From assembly GCF_033283405.1 (NCBI RefSeq), contig NZ_JAWMQR010000001.1, forward strand, positions 310,001 through 374,000: 64,000 nucleotides of DNA. The letters run 5' to 3'. Position numbers and translations under genes: made by a program. Numbering within the stretch: position 1 is the stretch's first letter; every line of letters begins with the position of its first letter. Shown one piece after another: positions 18,404-26,469 of the stretch. The notes beneath the pieces are model-generated. The model was not told the origin of the DNA and searched no databases. It was given only the letters and a program-made list of their open reading frames with translations. The DNA comes from Halioxenophilus sp033283405. GTDB lineage: Bacteria > Pseudomonadota > Gammaproteobacteria > Pseudomonadales > Cellvibrionaceae.

Positions 18404-19426
18404 TTGAATAGTGCAGTTATAGCAGCCCGTCGTTTGCTAATGGTTTGGATAGTGATTGGCTGTGGTTGGGCCGATGGGGCAGTTGCCGAAGCGGTGGCGC
18501 CGATCAAGGTTAAGGTGTTGATTGCCGCAATGTTTGAGATAGGTGACAACAGCGGTGATCGGGCCGGTGAATTTCAGTATTGGTACCAGCGCTATTTTAG
18601 CCAGGCCGAAAGCTATTCTGTTAAGGGGGCCGCCGGCCCTCTGTTCTGTAATAGCCGTGGTGTCTGCGGTTCAGTGTTGGGGATGGGTAAGGTGGCCTCA
18701 TCGGCCTCCATGCTGGCGATTTTGCTTGACCCGCGGTTTGATTTTTCCGAAAGCTTTTTTATCGTCAGTGGCGTGGCCGGCATTCCACCCAGCCGGGGCA
18801 CCATTGGTGATGTCAGTTGGGCTACCGACCTGGTGGATTACGATTTGGGCCATCGCTGGTCGCCGGCAGAGGGGCCGCGGGATAAGCCCGCCTTTATGCC
18901 GCGTAAAGGCTACGAGAAAATTCGCCACTACACCTTGAATCGCCAGTTGCTGGAGCGGGCGACAGCGCTCACGGCAAAGCTGCCACTACAGAATTCAGAG
19001 GCCGCCGAGCGCTATCGGCAACGTTACCCACAAGCCAGTGCGCGGCGTGCTCCTGCGGTTATTACTGGTACCCATATGACCGGCGATACCTTTTTCCATG
19101 GGCCTGGTTTGTCGGCCGAGGCCCAGTACCTGACCGAGTTGTACGGTGCCGCGCCCTACGTCATCACCGAGATGGAAGCGGCGGCGATCGCTCAGGTGTT
19201 GGCGCGCACGGTGGGTGTCTCACGCCTACTGAGTTTGCGCGGCGCCGTAAATTTTGACCAGGGCAACCCCAACGAGACCACACTGGCTCACCTCGATCCA
19301 GCTCCGGGGCAGACCGCGGGTGGTTTCGACGAGACATTACAAAACATTGTTTTGGTGGGGGGGGCTGTGGTGGATGACATGCTCGGCCACTGGTCGAGCT
19401 GGCAGGCCGTCGGCCGCGAGCCCTAA
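18404..19426 (+). CDS. purine nucleoside permease/phosphorylase-like protein inside the V-ATPase operon
   Basis: A 340-aa protein of the NUP family (purine nucleoside permease, PF06516), related to nucleoside phosphorylase folds. Family marks are VKVLIAAMFEIGDNSGDRAG, FIVSGVAGIPPSRGTIGD, TGTHMTGDTFFHGPG, YVITEMEAAA and LRGAVNFDQGNP. A signal peptide occupies about residues 1-29 (LLMVWIVIGCGWADGAVAEA), so the enzyme should act outside the cytoplasm, where it could bind or cleave purine nucleosides. I prefer TTG 18404, because AAGGTGG lies 5 bases before it; GTG 18395 is the alternative. It is co-directional with the ATPase genes (10 bp after DUF2764, 42 bp before A). Its presence there is unusual; whether it serves the ATPase or only shares the transcript is unknown. 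Confidence 0.85.
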   Translation: MNSAVIAARRLLMVWIVIGCGWADGAVAEAVAPIKVKVLIAAMFEIGDNSGDRAGEFQYWYQRYFSQAESYSVKGAAGPLFCNSRGVCGSVLGMGKVASSASMLAILLDPRFDFSESFFIVSGVAGIPPSRGTIGDVSWATDLVDYDLGHRWSPAEGPRDKPAFMPRKGYEKIRHYTLNRQLLERATALTAKLPLQNSEAAERYRQRYPQASARRAPAVITGTHMTGDTFFHGPGLSAEAQYLTELYGAAPYVITEMEAAAIAQVLARTVGVSRLLSLRGAVNFDQGNPNETTLAHLDPAPGQTAGGFDETLQNIVLVGGAVVDDMLGHWSSWQAVGREP

Positions 19427-19468
19427 GCTGCCAGCATCCGTCCATCGAATTAGGTAAGAGAGTTAATC

Positions 19469-21301
19469 ATGCAGGCCGATACTCAAATTAGCGCGCGGGT
19501 AATTGCCGTACAGGATGATCTGGTTTCAATCGAGAGTATTGAGATACCAGACGCCGGCTTTTTACCGCTCACCAAGAACGAGGTTATTTTTATTCTGCCG
19601 TCGCGCATGGCCAGTGGTGGCCGCCAGGAGTATCTGAAAGCCGAAATATTGCGTATTGAAGGGCGCCGGGCCGACGCCCAAGTGTACGAGAGCACCACCG
19701 GTGTGGGCGTGGGCGATAGCGTAGTGCAGACCCAGGGTATGCTCTCGGCCGAACTGGGCCCGGGCTTGCTGGGTATGGTGTACGATGGCCTGCAAAACCC
19801 GCTGGAAGAGCTGGCGGTGGCGATGGGCACCTTTCTGCCTCGTGGGGTGGATATCAGTGCCCTGGACGAGAGTCGCAAGTGGCTGTTTAAACCGTGCGTC
19901 AAATCGGGCGAACGGGTCGAAGCTGGGGATACCTTGGGTAGCGTCACCGAAGGTCGTTTTCAGCACAAGATCATGGCACCGTTTGATCTGCCCGGCAGCT
20001 GGAAAGTGGTGTGGGTGCAGGAGGGCAGTTTTACCGTCACCGCCCCCGTGTTGGAGCTCGAAAGCGGCGGCAAGCGACAGCTGATTACACTGCGTAGTCG
20101 CTGGCCAATCCGCCGTTCACTCACCCGGCAACTAACCCACCTGGGCAAGGCGGAAAGGCGCTACCCCAATACCCCGCTGACCACCACCATTCGCCTGATC
20201 GATACTTTTTTTCCAATCGCCAAGGGCGGCACCGGCTGTATTCCCGGCCCGTTTGGCGCCGGTAAGACCGTGCTGCAGGGGCTGATCTCCCGCTACTCCG
20301 ATGTCGACATTGTGATTGTGGTCGCTTGTGGTGAACGGGCTGGGGAAGTGGTCGAGACCATCAAGGAGTTTCCGAGCCTGCCCGATCCCAAATCCGGCGG
20401 CACCTTGATGGACCGCACCATCATCATCTGCAACACCTCCTCTATGCCGGTGGCGGCCCGGGAGGCCTCAATCTACACCGGTATCACCCTGGGCGAGTAC
20501 TATCAGGCAATGGGCTACGATGTACTGCTCATCGCCGACTCCACCTCCCGTTGGGCTCAGGCCATGCGTGAAACCTCTGGCCGGCTGGAGGAAATCCCCG
20601 GCGAAGAGGCCTTTCCCGCCTACCTCGATTCCGCCATTAAAGGGGTTTACGAACGGGCCGGTTCCATTGTGCGTCGAGGCGGCCAATCGCTAGAGGAGGA
20701 GAGCAGTGGCACCTTAACCATGATTGGTACCGTCTCGCCGGCGGGCGGCAATTTTGAGGAGCCGGTGACCCAGTCGACCCTGGGTACAGTGAAGGCGTTT
20801 TTGGGACTCTCATCCGATCGCGCCTACCGCCGCTTCTATCCGGCGGTGGACCCGCTACTCTCTTGGTCCCGTTATCTGCAGCAGCTGCAACCTTGGTTCG
20901 AGCAAAATATGGGTATCGGTTGGAGCGAGCGCATTGAGCGTTTAAAGTCGTTACTCAGCCAGGGTGATGAGGTAGAGCGCATGATGCAGGTGACCGGTGA
21001 AGAGGGGGTTACCGCAGAGGATTTCATTACTTACCAGCAGGCACAGATGCTGGACCGGGTCTATCTGCAACAGGATGCCTTCGACCCGGTGGATGTCTCG
21101 GCGCCCATGAGCCGCCAGCAGGCTCTACTGGCACTGCTTGAGGAGATACTCGCTTATCGACTGGCGGCCGAGGACAAGAGCGCCATTCGCGACTTCTATA
21201 CCAGGCTTACCGGGCTTTTGAAAAACCTCAACTACAGCCGGGCTGGCAGTAATGAGTACCAGAGCCTGGAGCAGGAGATTCGGGAGCTGCTGCACAACTG
21301 A
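19469..21301 (+). CDS. V/A-type ATP synthase subunit A (catalytic)
   Basis: The catalytic subunit of V1, 610 aa. The P-loop is GPFGAGKTVLQ with Lys266; the Walker-B-side region reads YDVLLIADSTSRWAQAMRE, and EEIPGEEAFPAYLDS follows. The long insertion of about 90 residues ahead of the P-loop ('non-homologous region', with RVEAGDTLGSVTEG) distinguishes V/A-type A from F-type beta and from flagellar or type III ATPases. A helical C-terminal domain completes the protein. It is last in the operon although it must pair 1:1 with B, the first gene. Its ribosome-binding site is AAGAGAG upstream of ATG 19469. Confidence 0.95.
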   Translation: MQADTQISARVIAVQDDLVSIESIEIPDAGFLPLTKNEVIFILPSRMASGGRQEYLKAEILRIEGRRADAQVYESTTGVGVGDSVVQTQGMLSAELGPGLLGMVYDGLQNPLEELAVAMGTFLPRGVDISALDESRKWLFKPCVKSGERVEAGDTLGSVTEGRFQHKIMAPFDLPGSWKVVWVQEGSFTVTAPVLELESGGKRQLITLRSRWPIRRSLTRQLTHLGKAERRYPNTPLTTTIRLIDTFFPIAKGGTGCIPGPFGAGKTVLQGLISRYSDVDIVIVVACGERAGEVVETIKEFPSLPDPKSGGTLMDRTIIICNTSSMPVAAREASIYTGITLGEYYQAMGYDVLLIADSTSRWAQAMRETSGRLEEIPGEEAFPAYLDSAIKGVYERAGSIVRRGGQSLEEESSGTLTMIGTVSPAGGNFEEPVTQSTLGTVKAFLGLSSDRAYRRFYPAVDPLLSWSRYLQQLQPWFEQNMGIGWSERIERLKSLLSQGDEVERMMQVTGEEGVTAEDFITYQQAQMLDRVYLQQDAFDPVDVSAPMSRQQALLALLEEILAYRLAAEDKSAIRDFYTRLTGLLKNLNYSRAGSNEYQSLEQEIRELLHN

Positions 21302-21412
21302 CTGGCTGTGAAGTCGGCCGCTCTTGCCATCGACCGGCGTTTGCTTGCACACTGCGCGTCAAATCCCCAGCACCGATATCCAGGTACTGTTGGTCAGTAC
21401 CCTAGAGCGCAC

Positions 21413-23161
21413 ATGCAAAAAACCATAAAACGCCGGCAGCCCGACCTGCAATCGCTACCCGAGCTCATTCACTACCCGCCACTGCTGAAACGGGTCTTTG
21501 CCAACCGCCAGGTAACCTCCGAGGCGGAGCTCGACTACCGCTTTGCCAACCTACTCGATCCTCAGCAACTGAAAGGTATCCAGGCCGCCTGCTCGCTGTT
21601 GAACCAGGCGCTAAAAGAGCAGTGGTCTATTTTGGTAGTCGGCGATTTCGATGCCGATGGAGCAACCAGCTCCGCCCTGGCGGTGAGTGCGCTAAAGGCT
21701 ATGGGGGCCGCTTCGGTCGACTTTCTGGTGCCCAACCGCTTCCAGTTTGGCTACGGCCTGACACCGGAAATCGTTGAGGTGGCGGCACAACGGTCACCTC
21801 AATTAATTGTCACGGTGGACAACGGCATCTCCAGCCTGGATGGGGTGGTGCGTGCCAACGAACTCGGCATAGCCGTGTTAGTCACCGATCACCACTTACC
21901 CGGCGCCGAGCTGCCCAAAGCCGCCGCCATCGTCAATCCCAATCAGCCCGGTTGCACCTTTGCCAGTAAGAATCTGGCCGGGGTAGGGGTAATCTTCAAT
22001 GTGTTGGTGGCTTTGCGTGCACAGTTACGGGCGGATGGCTGGTTTGCCAAGCAGGGGATTGCGGAGCCCAACCTGGCGGACTATCTCGATTTGGTGGCAC
22101 TGGGCACCGTGGCGGATGTGGTACCCCTGGATGCCAATAACCGCTTGTTGATTCACCAGGGGCTGGCGCGCATCCGGGCTGGTAAAGCGCGGCCCGGCAT
22201 TGCCGCCATGATCGAAATCGCCGGCCGCGACGCCAAGCGACTGGTGGCCGCAGACCTGGGTTTTATTGTCGGTCCTCGCCTCAACGCTGCCGGGAGGCTC
22301 GATGATATGAGTCTGGGGATTCGCTGTCTGTTAAGTGACGACCCATTTCAGGCGCGCGAGCTTGCCGGGGAGCTCAACGACCTCAATCAGGATCGGCGCG
22401 CCATCGAGGCGAGCATGCAGAAGGAGGCGCTGGCGAGCCTGGCGGATATCAATTTGGGTGAGGTGGAATCGACGCCCTGGGGCTTGTGCCTCTATCAGCC
22501 TCAATGGCACCAGGGCGTGGTGGGTATTCTTGCCTCGCGTATTAAAGAGCGCTTTCACCGGCCGGTAATCGCCTTTGCCGATAGCGATGCCGGCAATGAG
22601 ATAAAAGGTTCTGCCCGTTCCATTCCCGGTTTACACATTCGCGATGCCCTGGACAGGGTGGCCTCAAGTCACCCCGGCCTGATCAGCAAATTTGGTGGCC
22701 ACGCCATGGCTGCCGGCTTGAGTATCAGTAAGGCCAAGTTTCCACAATTTGCCAAGGCGTTTGATCAGACGGTACGGGAGCTGTTATCCGCGGACGATTT
22801 AAGCGAGGCGATCTGGTCGGATGGTGAGTTGCTGGGGGAGGAGTTTAACCTGCCCCTGGCGGAGGCCATTCGCAATGCGGGTCCCTGGGGGCAGGCCTTT
22901 CCCGAGCCCCTGTTTGATGGTGAGTTTCAACTGGTGCAGTCGCGCCTGGTGAGCGGCAAGCATCTGAAAATGGTGGTTGCGCCGGTAACCGGAGGGCAAC
23001 CCTTGATCGATGCCATCGCCTTTAATGTCGATACCGATCAGTGGCCCAATGCCGGGGTGGAGCGGGTACACATGGTTTATCAACTGGAAGTGAACGAATA
23101 CCGTGGTCAGCAGTCAGTGCAACTATTGGTACGCCATCTGTGGCCGGCAAACGTAGCGTAA
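21413..23161 (+). CDS. recJ: single-stranded-DNA-specific exonuclease RecJ
   Basis: A 5'-3' single-stranded DNA exonuclease of the DHH phosphoesterase family, used in recombination and mismatch repair; 582 aa from ATG 21413. That start gives MQKTIKRRQPDLQSLPEL, the position where family homology begins; the frame is open 35 codons further upstream. Mn-binding motifs are VVGDFDADGATSSA, TVDNGIS and VTDHHLPGAELP (DHH). GPRLNAAGRLDDMSLG and the DHHA1 glycine motif KFGGHAMAAGLSI are also present. It follows the V-ATPase operon by 110 bp on the same strand. Confidence 0.94.
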   Translation: MQKTIKRRQPDLQSLPELIHYPPLLKRVFANRQVTSEAELDYRFANLLDPQQLKGIQAACSLLNQALKEQWSILVVGDFDADGATSSALAVSALKAMGAASVDFLVPNRFQFGYGLTPEIVEVAAQRSPQLIVTVDNGISSLDGVVRANELGIAVLVTDHHLPGAELPKAAAIVNPNQPGCTFASKNLAGVGVIFNVLVALRAQLRADGWFAKQGIAEPNLADYLDLVALGTVADVVPLDANNRLLIHQGLARIRAGKARPGIAAMIEIAGRDAKRLVAADLGFIVGPRLNAAGRLDDMSLGIRCLLSDDPFQARELAGELNDLNQDRRAIEASMQKEALASLADINLGEVESTPWGLCLYQPQWHQGVVGILASRIKERFHRPVIAFADSDAGNEIKGSARSIPGLHIRDALDRVASSHPGLISKFGGHAMAAGLSISKAKFPQFAKAFDQTVRELLSADDLSEAIWSDGELLGEEFNLPLAEAIRNAGPWGQAFPEPLFDGEFQLVQSRLVSGKHLKMVVAPVTGGQPLIDAIAFNVDTDQWPNAGVERVHMVYQLEVNEYRGQQSVQLLVRHLWPANVA

Positions 23162-23187
23162 AAATTGCATTTTTAAGGGAAGAGATT

Positions 23188-24075
23188 ATGTCCGAACGCA
23201 TTGGCGACGTTTATGAAAAGAGTGGTAACGCGACGCTGATCTGGGCAGGGGTAGGTATCGTTATCGGTATTGTGATCGTTGCCGGTTGGTGGTATCTCCA
23301 GCCCAAAGAAGAACCTCTGGCTTCGGTTACGCCTGTTCCCGCCAGTGCACTGGAGTCGGCACCGGCGCCAAACCCGGCAATCGATTTTAGCCGGGTGCCC
23401 TCCATTCCAGAGCCCGCCGCCGAACCTGAATCCACTCCCGAGACCACTGCGCAATCGTCACCACCGGTGACCAAGCCAGAGCCGTTACCGGCACTGGCTG
23501 AAAGCGACGCCGTGGTCAGAGATTATTTTGTACCGCTGTCGGAGAACGTTAATTATCGCCTGTTGTGGCAGGCCGATAACTTAATAGAGCGCTGGGTAAC
23601 GGTGATCAGTGGCGCCTCCCGCGGCAGTTTGATCGGCGGCATTCTCTCCTTCCAACAACCCGCCGGTGCCTTTCCGGTTACCACGCGCAATGGTCATATC
23701 TACCTGGATGAAAAGGGCTACCAGCGCTTTCAACCGATAGTCGCGACACTAATAAATTTGAAACCAGAAGCATTGGTGGCAGGGTTCCACCGTTTCCGCC
23801 CACTGCTGGAAGAGTCATTTGGCTTTTTGGGTTATCCCGCCAAGGATTTTGATAAATGTTTAATTACCTTGCTTGATGAGGTAATCAACGCGCCGATCTT
23901 TGTCGGCCCCATTGAGCTGAATTCAACGTCCGTGCTCTACACCTTCGCGGAGCCAGAGTTAGAGGAGCTTACAGCCTTGGAAAAACAGTTGATTCGAATG
24001 GGCCCGGAGAACACCAGCCAACTGCAACGCTACGCAAAAACAGTGCGTAATCTGTTGCTTAAAAGTGGCGGCTAG
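23188..24075 (+). CDS. DUF3014 single-span membrane protein
   Basis: A 295-aa protein starting MSERIGDVYEKSG at ATG 23188, with AAGGGAAGAG just upstream. One membrane helix (about 14-37, LIWAGVGIVIGIVIVAGWWY) is followed by a Pro/Ala/Glu-rich linker (45-105) and a periplasmic domain of about 185 residues. That domain has RDYFVPLSENVNYRLLWQ, NLIERWVTVISGASRG and FRPLLEESFGFLGYP, matching my memory of the DUF3014 family of gammaproteobacteria. The function is unknown. It lies 26 bp after recJ and may share its transcript. Confidence 0.82.
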   Translation: MSERIGDVYEKSGNATLIWAGVGIVIGIVIVAGWWYLQPKEEPLASVTPVPASALESAPAPNPAIDFSRVPSIPEPAAEPESTPETTAQSSPPVTKPEPLPALAESDAVVRDYFVPLSENVNYRLLWQADNLIERWVTVISGASRGSLIGGILSFQQPAGAFPVTTRNGHIYLDEKGYQRFQPIVATLINLKPEALVAGFHRFRPLLEESFGFLGYPAKDFDKCLITLLDEVINAPIFVGPIELNSTSVLYTFAEPELEELTALEKQLIRMGPENTSQLQRYAKTVRNLLLKSGG

Positions 24076-24385
24076 GCATTCGTTATACGCTGTCTATTTA
24101 TTGGTATTCAGTAGTATATACAAGCGAGATAGTTAATATTTTCGACTTAAAAAATTCATTAAAACTCTTCAACGAACGACTATTTAAAGTGCTTTAGTTA
24201 ATAATCCTCTAGTGCTTTGAGTTTATTGGATTAATTGAAATCTAACTGCAATATGCTGTTTGATTTTGGTCATTATTTCGACATATTTTCGTAATATTTT
24301 TAGTTCACAAGAGCCTGCTTCGGGGCTAATATCTCCGCCAATTAAATTTCAACGGTGCTTTGCTGTTGGTTTATCGGGGGAGAAA
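24076..24385. other. AT-rich intergenic region
   Basis: 310 bp of clearly AT-rich DNA between the DUF3014 gene and a small hypothetical. It likely carries the promoter of the latter. No gene or firm terminator is visible. Confidence 0.4.
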
Positions 24386-24640
24386 ATGCAAGAGATTTGT
24401 CCTAATCCGCTGGTGTGGAACAAGGTTTATCTGGCGTTAAAACGGAAGTGGATTGAAACGGGTTGTTCAGGTAATCAACCGCCGAAACCCCTGGTTATTG
24501 ACCTGTGGGCTTTCAGCAGCGATCACGAAAAAGCCGAACGCTGGAAAGCGACTTTGGCTTGGGCGCTGGAACACCGTTGTTACTCTGAAGTCTCCTGTAT
24601 CAGTGCCAAAGAGATGTACAGTGTGGCCAACGCCGTGTAG
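24386..24640 (+). CDS. 84-aa hypothetical protein
   Basis: A small cytoplasmic protein that I do not recognise. ATG 24386 is chosen because GGGGGAG lies about 4-10 bases upstream; the frame is open 42 codons further. It begins MQEICPNPLVWNKVYLALKR and has a central IDLWAFSSDHEKAERWKATL with several Trp. No signal peptide, membrane helix or metal motif is evident. It stands alone in AT-rich DNA, which fits a separately regulated accessory gene. Confidence 0.55.
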   Translation: MQEICPNPLVWNKVYLALKRKWIETGCSGNQPPKPLVIDLWAFSSDHEKAERWKATLAWALEHRCYSEVSCISAKEMYSVANAV

Positions 24641-24923
24641 GGCAGCCTCTTTTTTGTTGTTTTTCTTCTGCGCTTTTACCTAATTATCAGCCGCTGTCAT
24701 TCGCTGTTGAGTATTCTGTTAGCGCGCCTATCTTTCAGTTCATTATCTATAAATCACTAGCGGGCCCCGTCAGTCTGTTTTTCTAACGCCGTTTTTTTAC
24801 CCGCTTTAATTTTCCATCTTTTTTTCTAAAGGAGCCTGCTTGCTGGAACGGCGGCCGTTGTTGGTTTTATCAAAATTTCACATTGCTCTCTTAGGGTGTC
24901 ACCAAACTTTATAGCCGTTCGCA

Positions 24924-25568
24924 TTACTGCAGCCACGGGTTTAAATGGGGCCAGAGGTTATCCAGAATCATCGGCTGAGCTTCAGTGGTGGGGTGAATGC
25001 CATCGTCCTGCATCATCTCCGGAGTGATGGCGATACCGTCCAACAGAAACGGCAAATAGCTGACTTCGCGGCTGGCGGCTACTTGTTGAAACGTTTGCCG
25101 GAACATCTGTGTATAGCGCTCGCCGTAGTTGGGCGGTATTTCAATGCCGACCAGAAACACTTCTGCTCCGTGCTGGCGGGACAGGTCGATAATCTGCTGC
25201 AAATTGTTGCGCATGATTTTCAGTGGGTGTCCGCGTAAGCCATCGTTACCCCCCAACTCGATAATCACCAGCGTAGGTGTATAGGTTGCCAGTAGTTGTG
25301 GCAGGCGGGCCAAACCATCGCCAGTGGTATTGCCGCTAACACTGCCGTTGATGACGCGAATGGCCTTGCCCTGTTTCTGGAGGCGTGACGACAGCAGCGC
25401 TACCCAGCCCTTATTCACGTTAATCCCATAGCCAGCACTAAGGCTGTCACCCAATACCAGCCAGGTTTCGTCGTTGGCCTGGGCGACACCGCTGGCAAAC
25501 AACGCTATGACTATTAATAGGCAGAGCAAGGGGTGTTGGCGGGTCTGCTGGTGGCAAGCTGATTTCAT
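24924..25568 (-). CDS. tesA: TesA-like periplasmic GDSL esterase/lysophospholipase
   Basis: An SGNH/GDSL hydrolase related to TesA (acyl-CoA thioesterase I / arylesterase), 214 aa from ATG 25568. A signal peptide precedes ANDETW (hydrophobic core about 12-29, LLCLLIVIALFASGVAQA). The catalytic blocks are intact: VLGDSLSAGYG (Ser), a Gly block near VSGNTTGDG, GGNDGLRG (Asn) and DGIHPTTEAQP (Asp/His). It cleaves short acyl or lysophospholipid esters in the periplasm. It is divergent from the YbbA/YbbP ABC genes, the arrangement also found in E. coli. The frame is open upstream to 25730, with ATG codons at 25595 and further, so the start is not certain. Confidence 0.88.
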   Translation of the reverse strand: MKSACHQQTRQHPLLCLLIVIALFASGVAQANDETWLVLGDSLSAGYGINVNKGWVALLSSRLQKQGKAIRVINGSVSGNTTGDGLARLPQLLATYTPTLVIIELGGNDGLRGHPLKIMRNNLQQIIDLSRQHGAEVFLVGIEIPPNYGERYTQMFRQTFQQVAASREVSYLPFLLDGIAITPEMMQDDGIHPTTEAQPMILDNLWPHLNPWLQ

Positions 25569-25758
25569 AACGTCTGTTGGACAATTGGGTTTCATTGTTA
25601 GCTCTGTGCGACTGCTCATTGAGCCCATAACCAGGGGCAAAGTTCCCAGGGCATACCAGGGAGGGTAAGGAACGTATTGCTGTTTGCGTCCCCTAAGGAA
25701 GCTCGGAATAATGATCCGATTCCAGGGCAATATTGTTCGATTTTAGAAGGAGCGTCGT

Positions 25759-26469
25759 TTGCACATTATTGAGGTTAGCAATTTGGCCAAGCGGGTGGCG
25801 CTGGCGGGCAATGAACTCACCATTCTCTCTGATATCGTCTTCACCATCACTCAGGGAACCAGTGTCGCCATTATTGGCGCTTCCGGCTCCGGGAAATCAA
25901 CCCTGTTGGCCTTACTGGCTGGCTTGGATGTGCCCACTACCGGCCAAGTTTATCTGGCCGGCCAAGATATCACCGCTCTGGATGAAGATGGCCGGGCGGC
26001 GGTGCGGGCCGAGCGCATTGGCTTTGTCTTTCAGTCGTTTCAGCTTTTGCCAAGCCTTACCAGTTTAGAGAACGTAATGCTGCCGTTGGAACTGCACGGC
26101 CGGGCCGACCCCGAAGCGCGCGCCTGGGACTACCTGCAACGGGTCGGGCTCGAGCATCGGCTCGAGCACTATCCGAAACAACTCTCCGGTGGCGAACAGC
26201 AGCGGGTGGCTATTGCCCGAGCCTTCGCCAGTGAGCCGCAGATCCTCTTTGCCGACGAGCCTACCGGCAATCTCGACAGTAAAACCGGCGCCAATATCAT
26301 TGAACTGCTGTTTGAGCTCAACCAACAGCAGGGGACCACTCTGGTATTGGTTACCCACGAGCAGCGCCTGGCCGACCGCTGTGATCGACAAATTACCCTG
26401 GAGGCCGGTCGAATTATTGCTGACGTACAGCTGAGCCCGGTGGCGGTAGTGGCTGAGGGTACGCAATGA
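25759..26469 (+). CDS. ybbA: ABC transporter ATP-binding protein, YbbA type
   Basis: A 236-aa ATPase of the MacB/LolD family. It has Walker A GASGSGKST, Q-loop FVFQSFQLLPSLT, signature LSGGEQQRVAIARA and Walker B ILFADEPTGNLDS, followed by VTHEQ. The start is TTG 25759 after AGAAGGAG. It should pair with the permease whose ATG overlaps its stop by 4 nt. The pair resembles YbbA-YbbP, proposed to move lipophilic substrates across the envelope. Confidence 0.92.
   Translation: MHIIEVSNLAKRVALAGNELTILSDIVFTITQGTSVAIIGASGSGKSTLLALLAGLDVPTTGQVYLAGQDITALDEDGRAAVRAERIGFVFQSFQLLPSLTSLENVMLPLELHGRADPEARAWDYLQRVGLEHRLEHYPKQLSGGEQQRVAIARAFASEPQILFADEPTGNLDSKTGANIIELLFELNQQQGTTLVLVTHEQRLADRCDRQITLEAGRIIADVQLSPVAVVAEGTQ

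Noticed and set aside
19469..21301. Subunit A as a flagellar/type III or F-type ATPase
   Set aside because: The long insertion before the P-loop and the neighbouring B, D, I, K and E genes show that it is a V/A-type A subunit.
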